From Adiantum capillus-veneris (lineage: Eukaryota; Streptophyta; Polypodiopsida; Polypodiales; Pteridaceae): a stretch of DNA of 64,000 nucleotides. How positions within the stretch are numbered: position 1 is the stretch's first letter; each line of letters begins with the position of its first letter. The position numbers and the translations under genes were made by a program. The notes beneath the pieces are model-generated. The model saw only the letters and a list, made by a program, of their open reading frames with translations. It was not told where the DNA came from and did no database searches. Below are positions 54,130 to 64,000 of the stretch, piece after piece. The stretch is taken from contig CM043953.1 of the NCBI GenBank assembly GCA_014529385.2, positions 86,456,342 through 86,520,341 on the forward strand. The letters are read 5' to 3'.

Positions 54130-57127
54130 AATGGAATTCAATCTCCAAAGTTACGGGTTGGATCCTCTTCCATGGGACCCCAAGAAACATGAGGCCTACT
54201 ACCAACCAAGTGGCCTTGCTATGTGCTGACCATGGAGTTCCAAACAAGAGGCTGCCTCAAGCGCTCTTCAATGCATGTGGGCTGGTGCTTCTAGAGGCTA
54301 GTTTGCAGCTTCTCCCAAGACATAAGCAGGCTCGCAACAAAGAATTCCGCCCAACTCCAGCTCAGGCCAAATCTTCACATCTCTCTGAAAATCCAGTTGA
54401 TAAACAGGGTCCAAGGACCACCTGTGTGAGGAAATGCAGTACGAATTCGGTGTCGCAACAACTCCACCCAGGGCTCCTCCCCTGGACGAAGTCCTCTAAC
54501 CACAAGCTTCCCACGGAGGGATCTTCTCTATTGTGCTAAGTCAATAATCCCTAGCCTTCCCTGAGAACATGGTAAAGTGATGACTTTTAGGACACTCTGG
54601 TCCGGGCTAACTGGGTGCCACACCTTGACCACAAGAGTTTCTTGGTCAGCCTCTCCAGCTGGCTAACGCAAGAGCTTGAGAAGATCCAATAAGATGTGAT
54701 GTGCCACATAGTAACCAAAAGCACCTGGTTGGCCACTAAAACCTTGCCAACCAAAGACAGTTGTGTTGAGCTCCGATGTAGCAGTTTCCTCCTAACGAAA
54801 ATGAGTAGTCCGATACTCTGGAGATAGTTCCAAACCAGCCTCACAGCCCAAGTAACATACATAAGTCCCTGCAGGGATCCAATTGAAGCCCTCTCCAAGC
54901 AACCAATTGGGTGTAGGAGCACTGCCAACCTAGAAAGCCACTATCTTCCTACTGTTGATTAGTGCTCCTAATGCACAACAAACCTATCCCTCTAAGCACA
55001 TGTCTGATTCATCAGAAAACTTAGCATCCCCTAGCTCATCTCCCCTAATAGGAAGCTCTAAACCATGCAAACCAACCTCATGTGAAGTCAAAAAATTTGT
55101 TCATCTCCTCAGCATAGAAGAGAAAAAGGAAAGGGACAAGAGGGAAACCTCGTCGAACCAAATACGTGAGCATGAGGCATTTCCCTCTTCCCCTTGCCAA
55201 GAGCACCTAGTTGTGTGCACATTTGTAGAGAGCTGACACCCTTTGATCCAATCATATGTAAACCCTCTAGGAAATCCAAGTCAACTTTGTGGTATGCCTT
55301 CTCAAAATCAAGGAGTATCACAAGATCCTCTCCTTGGAGACGTGCAAGGGCAGATGCCTCCCAAAAGGTGAACATGCTTCAAGGATACAATGCTCCTTGA
55401 CAAAACCTATGTGGGTCCCATTTATAATGCTCTGGAGGAGTGGCTAAATTCTCAAACTCAAAGCCTTTGCTAAGATTTTGTAGGCTGATTTGAGAATGGT
55501 AATGGGCCACCACTGCCAAATCTCATCCAAGGAGCCTCCCTCCTTGGGGATAATGTATATCAAACCCTCACTCATGTTCTCAATCATCTCTCTAGTGTAC
55601 AGAATGTGCTGGTAAGTGCTACAAAGATCTCGACCAAGTAGCTCCAAGTACTCCAATAGGAAGCTAAGAGTCAAACCATTCTCCCATGGGCAGCTACCTC
55701 AGGGGAGTCCCCTAAGGGCCTCATGGAGTTCTTCTAGCTGGAGAGGCATCTCTAATCTCTGATGCATCTCCTTAGTAACTAGGCAAGGCATTTGTACCCA
55801 AATGTGCGCTTTGTATACATCCTAGCCATGTGAGACTGTGGCCTAGCTAAAAGTAACTCATGGTAAAAGTCTATAGAAACTACACACATATCCTCCGACT
55901 CTATAGCAATTGACCCATCACATCTCCTCAAGTGACAAGCATTGTTGTCCGCATGGTGAGGATCCATGGTCTTAAAGAGCTCACTAGTTATTTGCCAACA
56001 TCGGTCCACTAAGATGCATGACGATGGAAGAAAAACTCATAGCTGTTCCTAAATAATGATCAACTCCTTACAAGACTATTGTATTTGCTCATCCAACCAA
56101 GGACTATTAGGGTTGTGCTTCTTTATCCGTTGTAGGGAAGCAATGCCCCATTGAAGATGCTTCTCCATAGCCAATTGGCTACAACCGAGCACGCTGCAAA
56201 ATCCTGGAGGAAGAAATGACTAAGCTAGGCAAGTCCAATGGCCACTCTACTAGAAGGGGTGTCCTGAGTGCCCAAACTCTTTGTTCAAAGCGCCACCACC
56301 ACCTACTTGCCGAGCTCTATATCTAGTAGAATCTACTTGGGGATGTGAAGCCTGGACTCCCACTCCTCTGTCTGTCTACCATAGTAAGAATCATTAATGC
56401 ATGATCTAAAAAGGTAGTCCCTGCCAAAATGAATACAGATCCTTCCATGTCATAGATGCAGTCACTGGCGTAGAAGCGATCTATCCGAGAAATATTCACA
56501 CCTCCTACTCCCAGGTCAGATTAATAGAAAGATAGGTTGTATGGGGCCCGTACAAAGCCTGCATGCTTCCAAACATCTAAAATTCTCAAGGTCATAGATA
56601 AGCACTCCCAAGCTTCCAAATAATCCCCATGCACAGTAGCATGGCTGCCTCCAATCCTATCTGACGGGTCCTCCAACATGTTAAAGTCCTCCCAACACAC
56701 CATTGCTCTGCATGAGGCAAAGGCTCACAATGTGTGACCAAAACATAGCTCATGCAATTGCATTGTTGGGCGCATAGATGTTCAAGAAGCCCATGATGCT
56801 ATCGTGCACCTACATAGTTGTCCATTGGGCCCTACCTAGCATAATTATACCTCTTCCCACAGTGGTTTGCTGCCATGAGTCTGCAACGGTCATATACATA
56901 CACCTCCTTTTATGCCTCCAGGACCAAAAGCAGTTGACCAAAAGATCTCATAGCAGCCATGTGGAATCTGATCACAATGCCAAATGAGGTTCTCACAAAG
57001 ATGGTGCTCTTGGAGAATAAGTATATCAATCCTCAAGGCATCTCTAAAGCTCTTGACGCAAGCAACCCCTCTCACGTTGAAATTGGGGTCCACCTAAACC
57101 CTGTACATTCCATGAGACAATACTCAT
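54130..57127 (-). pseudogene. LINE (non-LTR retrotransposon) ORF2: endonuclease and reverse transcriptase
   Basis: Begins near 57127 with MSIVSWNVQGLGG, the APE endonuclease start. Then DILILQEHHL (catalytic Glu, about 57000), EDFNMLEDPSDRIGG (56691-56650), and SRIDRFYASD with a later LDH (about 56440-56480). RT follows: KEGGSLDEIWQWWPITILKSAYKILAKALSLRI (55550-55444), LLDFEKAYHKVDLDFLEG (about 55318), FLFYAEEMNKFF (about 55120) and LSLVGKVLVANQVLL (about 54750). A C-terminal domain has LLFGTPWSAHSKATWLVVG near 54210. The FADD catalytic box was not found and frames shift often, so it is dead. The type is close to plant L1. Confidence 0.85.
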
Positions 57128-57930
57128 GGGATTAGTATGGGCAACGATCAATGTTGCAATAGTATTCAACCTCGCTATCTTCAAGGCTACGGGGAGTAAT
57201 CCGCATCCGAGCGACCCTGAGATAGGTGTGTCTGTAGTAAATGTCCCACCCAAGCCCAAGGAAAGAATGCAGTCTGTAGTATACATCCTCTATCCAATCC
57301 TCATGTACATATACATAGCAAGGGGTACTCTAAGTATTGGCAAAGAAATGGACCATAATGTGCTTACATCCAGTGGCATCACATTGAATTTGGCTAGTGG
57401 TAAAAGTTTCTATATCAAATCTATCACTTCTAGGTCCCTCCTATGGTGAGAGAACTCTAAAGCCTAGACTTCAAGCTAGCCAAGGGTTGTATGCAAAGTC
57501 CACTCTGTGCGATCCCTGTGCCACACAACAGGAAGGAAAAGGCTACTGATGTATCCAAAGCCACAATGCCTCTGGCGGCTAGAAAGAGCGCATGTACTAA
57601 AAACAAGTTGCCTTAAGGTCAGAAGATGGGTCATCGACAAATTGGGTGAAGCTGTAGTCAAAGAAATCCCACCATCAACCAATGTCAAAACTAGTCAACC
57701 CACGGGGGATTGACGCAAAAGGAGAGACTTGTATCAGAAGTGGATTCCTCAAGTAGGGATGTCCCTCTTGAGCCATTCTGCTCATAGCAAAAGCAATACC
57801 ACGAGAGCATTGAGTTGTGGATGAGTGTCAAGTCCCTTGTCTCAGAGGAGATGTGCACGACAGGGATTTTCTTTTGGTGAGTATTTCATGGCAATTGCTT
57901 TTTTGGAATCCGACAAGCAGATTCCAAAAA
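57128..57930. other. Unassigned; may hold LINE 5' sequence
   Basis: ORF1 of the LINE would be expected here on the minus strand, but no RNA-binding or zinc-knuckle motif is readable. Short ORFs only. Confidence 0.4.
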
Positions 57931-57931
57931 A

Positions 57932-57934
<3 letters not shown>

Positions 57935-58026
<92 letters not shown>
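57935..58026. repeat. GA microsatellite, 92 bp
   Basis: 46 uninterrupted GA units, the longest simple repeat in the window. Confidence 0.97.
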
Positions 58027-58030
<4 letters not shown>

Positions 58031-58106
58031 ATGTGATCGAGGAGGATGGGAGGAGAGGGAATGCATTACACAAAGTCCATTCTAATGTATGGACAGAGAG
58101 GCATGT

Positions 58107-58460
58107 GACAAATCTTGGATAAAAGAAAAATAGATCCTATGAGACATATGCATTCTTTTTAATAGAATTCATAATGCTCCATTCGGTACCCATTGTACAA
58201 TCAGATCAAAACATCAAAAATATAAACATTCATTACTCATTAAACCACTACATTTCATATTGATTGGAGTACATACGGCATATGGACAAATTTTGGGTAA
58301 AAGAAAAAATAGATCCTATGAGAAATTTGTATTCTTCTCAATAGAACTCATAATGCTACATTTCATACCCATTGTACAAAAAGATGAACATTCATTATTC
58401 ATAGAAACCATTACATTTCATATCAATTGTAGTACATACGACATCACTTTATATATTGCT
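58107..58460 (+). repeat. 178-bp tandem duplication
   Basis: The unit beginning 'gacaaatcttggataaaag' (58107) recurs as 'gacaaattttgggtaaaag' (58285). Both contain 'atagatcctatgaga', 'ataatgct.cat' and 'acatttcatat.'; about 85% identical by eye. Confidence 0.85.
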
Positions 58461-58479
58461 TCTTTAATCAATTGCTAGA

Positions 58480-58775
58480 AGGCCTTGGTTTTGTAGTGTT
58501 GCTCTCTTGTGTGGGTAAGAGATTATTCACCATGCACCCTAGGTGCTCCTTCAATTTCTCTTAATCATCCTTTGTGAGATCCCAATTCTTTTCTAGAAAT
58601 TGATGGCGGATTTACCCTTCTTGTTCAAGCTTTGCAAGCAAGTACATTTTGAGCTCCATGCACATTTGGTCAAGGCCATACATTTCCACCGTTGTATTGA
58701 CACCTTACTTGAATAATTGTTTTCCATATGTTGTTTTGCCGTGGGGGAGGGCATCACAAATAGATTTGATGGACG
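58480..58775 (-). pseudogene. Unidentified protein remnant
   Basis: Minus strand reads ELKMYLLAKLEQEG-stop-IRHQFLEKNWDLTKDD-stop-EKLKEHLGCMVNNLLP, a protein-like helical sequence with two in-frame stops. No family recognised. It may belong to a transposon or a decayed host gene. Confidence 0.25.
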
Positions 58776-59383
58776 TTAGCGAGGGGGAATAGGGAACACA
58801 CCTAGCACATACACTAATGCCCCTATATAGCTTAGGGAATTCACAACACCCCTATCCTCTCTACCTTCAAAAACCACAACTCACGCCTGCCTGGTCTTGC
58901 CAACACAATTCATAAACTCACACCCTCCATGTAGCCCTGCGCTTAAGCTCACTCATCCCACAATGTGTGTTCCTCAACCTGTTGCACACACACAACTTTT
59001 CTCTCACCCTCTTTGCAACACGAACACTACCGGCTCGGTGTACACCCGCACACGTACACGACATTGTGGGTTGCACAAGAGAAGTCAGTAAAAAGAAAGG
59101 GGGAAGGGGGAATGACTCCGGACTGTGGCAATGATGCTTTTCTCTGAGTAAAACTTGTTTACAAGGCATATATAGTTGAGCTTGCAACTCTTTTCTCTCT
59201 TCTCACTGCTCCAGTGAGCTTTCAACTGTCCAAGAATGCACCCTTGGGCTTGCTCTTTGTCCTCCACAGAGCTCCTTCTTGACTTTCAAAGAAAGACTCT
59301 CCTCAAAAAAACTTTTTTTTTCCCCTTTTATGGAGAGATCCCTTCATCACTTGGAAACTTGCACCCGGTTGGTCCATTTTCGG

Positions 59384-59575
59384 CTCCCCCATCTGGAAAA
59401 TTTGGAAGATGGTGCCTTTATCTCTACTATGCACACATTGAGCCCCACTTTACACAAGTGGGAGCAACGACGGCATCAACTCCCCCATCTGGAAATTTTG
59501 GAAGATGGTTCCTTTCTCTCTATTATGCACACATTGAGCCCCACTTTACACAAGTGGGGGCAACGACGACGCCCT
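59384..59575 (+). repeat. 96-bp tandem duplication
   Basis: The unit starting 'ctcccccatctggaaa' is at 59384-59479 and 59480-59575 with few differences. Both contain 'cacacattgagccccactttacacaagtggg'. As 96 is a multiple of three, the plus-strand frame 59236-59589 stays open through both, but the encoded sequence matches no family I know. Confidence 0.9.
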
Positions 59576-59589
59576 CATTGCTCCCTTGA

Positions 59590-61330
59590 CACACTTTCCT
59601 TCAAAAATCCTTTGGGGGAGGGGCGGCTTTGACCGCCCATGTGAACGCATCCTCGTGGGCCTGTTGCCACACCATCACCCTGTCTGCCTGAGCAGCACCA
59701 CCCAAAACCGTCCCATGGCTGCCCACGTGAGCCGCGCGGTACCAAGATCGCCACTAGCATAGTTCTATTCATTGCCGTTATAGCTCATGAGCTCCATGAG
59801 CTACTTTCCTCATGTGATATCCCTAAATGGCACATGCTCCAAGATTTATAGCCCTTCATTTTGGCCCTCTACTGTGCATATGGGTTCAGTCCCTACAACA
59901 CATGGCAGTCCTCCAACAAACCACCCCTCCAAGCTCCCAAATTTTTCAAAGTCACTAAATAACCCATTTCAAGGGTAAACTTTGAGCATTTATTTTCCCC
60001 TGCTTGATAACCCAATGGGCAAGCAGCAAAGCCAAGGTGGATCTCCCTGTTGCTAGCTCTAGAAACCCAAAATCTTGCTACATTTGGACATTGTCATGCC
60101 CTCCATTTGAGGCTGCCAAAATGGTAAAAAATCATATGGTACCTTGCTCTGAACTGGTGCCCCAAACTTCAATCTGGCATAGCTTTCCGCCTGGGATTCT
60201 AATCGACGTTCCGAGAAGATCGGCATGCTCCACAACTTGAGCTTTACACACCTATCCAACCATTCTAGCTCGGGCTACTTGTCCATACCTATATTTCAAG
60301 CACCTTGAGCACTACATTACAAGACACATTCCCTGCACTTCACACACTTAAACCTGTCGTCCCAATTAGCCCACTTTGGAGGCCTTCCTAGCCTAAGAAA
60401 CCTACTTTACGCATACATCTCCGCTACCACTATCCTTCCCATGGCCTTTGTATTTACCATGCTCCTGTCAACATACACAACACTGCACTGCACACTTCCA
60501 AGCACGGACCAACTTTGGTTGCACCAACGTCTTGAGATAGTCAAGCATTGTTGTTACAGAAAGTAGTGCACAACATTACTTGTTGAGTGGTTTTTTTTAA
60601 AAAAAGATGTCAATACAAAGCTATTCTATGAAATTTTAGAGCTATTAAATTGATATTCAATTGAATAGATTGATTTGATAGCTCAATAGTCTCTTTCCTT
60701 GTGACATTATGCAAAAAAAAATAAAAAATCTTGGACAATGATCTATATAAGTGGGGCCAAACAAAAACTTATATTCAAAAAACTTTCATCGATAGAATTC
60801 TTACATGGCAAACACATTGAGGAGAGATAACATAGGCCATTATAGAAAAAGCAGACCAAAAACTAGCTATATATCTATGGTGGGATAGGTGTACTCTCTG
60901 CTGAGTGCAGTGAAGACTTGGATCTCCCCAATAATTGGATGGAAGATAAACATACTCTTGTTTTGGCTTAAGCCCAACGCATGCAAAAAAATGAAGTCAA
61001 TGTGCTTACATGCAAGATATGCTCGCTTGCATGCTCTATGTAACATTGAATGGCCTAGTAACTTGTGTGTAGCGGAAAAATGACATAGACATAGTGAGCA
61101 TTTCGTTAGAATAGATTCCTAATGAGCATAGCAAGAGTGCTTGGATGGAGAGAGCAACAAAAAGCATAACACCTAGTTAGATAGGCATAACCGATACTTC
61201 AAAAGAGAGAGAAATTAAGCTATTGACAACAGTTTGAGGACCGGATTTACATGGAGCTGGTCCCCCCTCCAAAAGGCTTTGTATTATAGGTTTCCCCCAT
61301 CAAGGGAGACATTTTACAATACAATTTTTT
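59590..61330. other. No recognisable gene
   Basis: Only short ORFs and AT-rich sequence around 60590-60760. No repeat or coding motif that I can support. Confidence 0.5.
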
Positions 61331-62235
61331 GTGTTCCTTCAATAACTAGCTAGTGCAATGAAGATGGAAGCTTCAAGCACTAAGCAAACACTTATAAAAC
61401 ACAACATCAATTCCCTCACGGTCTTAGACCCAAGACCTCACACACCTTCAAAGATGGTGAGAGCTAGTGGGGTATGAGAGTAGATTGACAGGAAGGAGTA
61501 GTCTTACGAGAAAGAAGTATATATCCTCACATATTCACTCATAAAAGCTCAGCATAGCTTAGTAATTAGCATGTAGATGAGATGAGCATGCATTGAAGCT
61601 TGGCTCTTGGTTGGATTTGCATCACAAAGCCAAGAGTTGTTGGTGTAGGCCTCCCTTCTCATAAGCTCGGAGTAGATGATGAGCTTTCGGTTAAACCTTG
61701 AGAAGGAGAGAGAGAGTCTTCTTTCTTCACACATGAGATTGTGTCAGTGTGTGTGTGATAATTCCTTGCCAAAATCAGCCCCCTCTCTCTCTCTTGGTCA
61801 ACCCCTCTTGCAACTTACTCTTGCTTGCACCCCATTGGACCCTGCAAAGCTTAGCCAATCATAATTGAGAAGCATAAGTGATAGCCTTGTGACATGTGTC
61901 CCCCTTTCCCTTTTTGTGAGAGCTTTAGTTAATTAAATAATGCAACTAAACTCTAATTGGACCACTTTGTCTTCTGGCCAATAGGAATCAGGCAAGCCAT
62001 TGGGCTGATGAATTCTCATTGGACCCCTTGGCAGACTATCCAATAGTCTTCTAGAGAGCTTAATTCTTATTGGTTCTTTTGTTAAGTGTTTTTAAACGGA
62101 TTAAACTAGATTTACTCTAGCCTAATTCTCATTGGTCCACCTCTATGGCCATCCATTAGGATTTGACTGCACCTTGTGGGCAACTGGGCTAGGGAGCTGA
62201 CATGTGTCCCCTATTCCCTTTGTGTAAAGGGAGCC

Positions 62236-62266
<31 letters not shown>

Positions 62267-62485
62267 AGATTGAGAGGAAGAAGGAGTAGTCTTACGAGAA
62301 AGAAGTATATCTCCTCTCATAATAACTCATAAAAGCTCACCATAGCTTAGTAATTAGCATGGTAGAGGAGATGAGCATGCATTGAAGCTTGGCTCTTGGT
62401 TGGATTTGCATCACAAAGCCAAGAGTTCTTGGTGTAGGCCTCCCTTCTCACAAGCTTGGAGTAGATGATGAGCTTTCCATTAAAG

Positions 62486-62525
<40 letters not shown>

Positions 62526-63447
62526 TTCTTTCTTCACACATGAGATTGTGTCAGTGTGTGTGTGTGTGTGTGATAATGCCTTATCAAAATCAGTCCCCCT
62601 CTCTCTCTTGGTCAACCCCTCTTGCAAATTACTCTTGTTGGCACCCCATTGGACCCTGCAAAGCTTAGCCAATCATAATTGAGAAGCATAAGTGATAGCC
62701 TTGTGACATGTGTCCCCCTTTCCCCTTTTGTGAGAGATTTAGTTAATTAAATAATGCAACTAAACTCTCATTGGACCCCTTTGTCTTCTGGCCAGTAGGA
62801 ATCAGGCAAGCCATTGGGCTGCTGAATGCTCATTGGACCCCTTGGGAGACTATCCGATAGTCTTCTAGAGAGCTTAATTCTTATTGATTATTTTGTTAAG
62901 TGTTTTTAAATGAATTAAACTAGATTTACTCTAGCCTAATTCTCATTGGTCCCCCTCTATGGCTTCCAATAGGATTTGCGTGCACTTTGTGGGCAACTGG
63001 GCTAGGGAGCTGACATGTGTCCCCTATTCCCTTTGTGTAAAGGGAGCTTGTGAGTGTGTGTGTGTGTGTGTGTTTCTCTTTCATCCTCTACTTACAGGGA
63101 TTGTCCCCTCCTATGTAGGAGTCTTGAAGACTTTTGTGTACACTCACAAAGCATCCAATTTCCCTAAGATTTCACCATTGGACACAACCTTTGAATTTTG
63201 GAACCTCAGCATTTTGGAAGTCTTAATGGGCTGAACCTTAAGGTCTTTAAAGTCCATTGTTGCACATTGCTCTTTTGCATATGGCCCCCCCTTTGGATCC
63301 CTATTTTCCCTCCTTTGGATCCCTACTGTGGCTAGTATGCTGCTTAACCAATATTCTAGCTTTTTCTCCCCTGATACTTCCCCATATTAAATGATCAGTT
63401 TAACATGAGAAAATCATTTAGGAGAATTAGATATTAGTTATTATGAC
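61331..63447 (+). repeat. CCAAT-hairpin repeat, copy B with internal tandem duplication
   Basis: Same family as 100-1409. Two units, 61481-62265 and 62266-63075, are direct duplicates with a period of 785 bp; each starts 'tagatt' and contains 'ggctcttggttggatttgcatcacaaagccaagag'. Each unit carries at least four ATTGG...CCAAT pairs 20-30 bp apart. The repeat ends at TTATGACA (about 63445), at the same motif as copy A. Confidence 0.85.
62239..62266. repeat. GT microsatellite at the unit border
   Basis: GT repeats end unit 1. Similar GT runs lie near 63057-63075 at the end of unit 2. GA runs lie at 61705-61716 and 62488-62522 within the units. Confidence 0.9.
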
Positions 63448-63818
63448 ACTCTACAATCTTGAACATCTGGGCATGTACAGCTTGGCTCTTTGCAAATTTG
63501 AACTTTGTACAAAGTCACATGATTATGGTCTCCATGTGATTTGACCTTGAAGACGTTGTTCACTCTTTTCACCCGGCAAATTTTCTCTACCACCCTCACC
63601 TTCAAAGCTAGAGTGGAAGAAATTTTTGACTTGCCTCCAAAGAGATTGTGGTGCGATACTTTGTTTGCAACCCATCTCAAGTGTTGAAAGGACCGCTCCC
63701 CTGGTGTACCAAAATATCTAGAGCACACTCCCCTGTAGCATGTTCGACACAATAGCCACCTTCGTACAATTTGTGCACCTCCTTTGGAAAAAGGATTGTG
63801 CCAGTTTGGGCTGCCCAA
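63447..63818 (-). pseudogene. SWIM zinc-finger fragment, probably MULE transposase-related
   Basis: Minus strand reads KISSTLALKVRVVEKICRV, VFKVKSHGDHNHVTLYKVQ and CKEPSCTCPDVQDC. The CxC following a beta-rich stretch is the start of a SWIM zinc finger as in Mutator-like transposases and FAR1-type proteins. The frame is cut right after CxC at 63447, where the CCAAT-hairpin repeat ends, so the second half (usually C then H) is missing. Confidence 0.5.
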
Positions 63819-64000
63819 ATAGTGGGTAATGGCCCAGGTTGTGTGTCAATATTACTACCTGTTCCTAATGCTTCTGCTGGCAGCAATTCGTCTGGAAATT
63901 CTGGTGATAAGGGCAAAAAGAAAATGCATTGCCATTATTGTAAAGCTAATGATCACTTGATCAAGTTGTATCCTAAGTTGAAGGCCAAAGAGGCTAAGAA
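63780..64000 (+). pseudogene. Ty1/copia gag zinc knuckle, cut by the window end
   Basis: Plus-strand frame with NSSGNSGDKGKKKMHCHYC followed by KANDHLIKLYPKLKAKEAK (63885-63998). This is the basic linker and CX2CX4HX4C zinc knuckle of copia Gag, with the last Cys replaced by Tyr (codon TAT). The frame is open to the window end; the upstream limit is unclear. Confidence 0.6.

Noticed and set aside
54189-54539. 116-codon plus-strand ORF
   Set aside because: It lies antisense to the LINE C-terminal region (minus-strand TPWSAHSKATWLVVG), which carries the recognisable signal.
57825-58085. ORFs of 74-86 codons encoding (RE)n or (SL)n
   Set aside because: They are produced by the GA microsatellite at 57935-58026, open in all frames. 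The same applies to ORFs at 27899-28238, 29228-29575 and 29790-30075.
63677-63916. 79-codon minus-strand ORF
   Set aside because: It is antisense to the plus-strand copia Gag zinc-knuckle region and has no motif of its own.

Overview
The window is a nuclear segment of a land plant with a large, repeat-dominated genome. Evidence: plant-type Ty3/gypsy, Ty1/copia, LINE and hAT elements, initiator-Met primer sites (TGGTATCAGAGC), long GA/CT microsatellites and spliceosomal introns inside a transposase gene. I see no convincing host gene, rRNA or tRNA. A fern or another plant with a bloated genome would fit, but the sequence alone does not settle the species.

Layout. 1-3469: a diverged CCAAT-hairpin repeat, a 704-bp segment with inverted termini, and the 3' end of a Ty1/copia element (minus strand). 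3470-26976: a four-level nest. The outermost layer is a gag-only LTR element (copy 2 of family G, split into 3470-4552 and 24537-26976). It is interrupted by a 20-kb Ty3/gypsy element on the minus strand (4553-24536, exact 5-bp target duplication AAAGA). That element is interrupted in its 3' accessory ORF by a hAT transposon (about 7779-17098). The hAT is interrupted by a young copy of family G (copy 1, 8171-13826). The same family is therefore both the outermost and the innermost layer.

26977-36650: decayed minus-strand fragments. These are a Tat-type gypsy with dual RNase H that carries a MITE, a chromodomain gypsy, and a copia gag-protease. 36660-51545: minus-strand Ty3 material, with a 3' accessory ORF (37451-40874), a spacer with three evenly spaced palindromes (about 41061-41663), and a full gag-protease-RT-RNase H-integrase coding region (43050-51527). 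The integrase of that region is followed by a second, retropepsin-like domain. 51600-53803: a plus-strand gypsy of a different lineage. 54130-57127: a minus-strand LINE. 57130-64000: microsatellites, short tandem duplications, a 785-bp tandem duplication of the CCAAT-hairpin repeat, a SWIM zinc-finger fragment and the start of another copia gag.

How the parts relate. Nearly every coding region is retroelement- or transposon-derived and carries stops or frameshifts. Family G lacks RT and integrase and must have moved with enzymes supplied in trans. Its two copies keep an unidentified C-terminal protein domain where pol would be. Two Ty3 lineages share a large ORF between integrase and 3' LTR. 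These two protein regions, with the post-integrase protease, are the least explained contents of the window.
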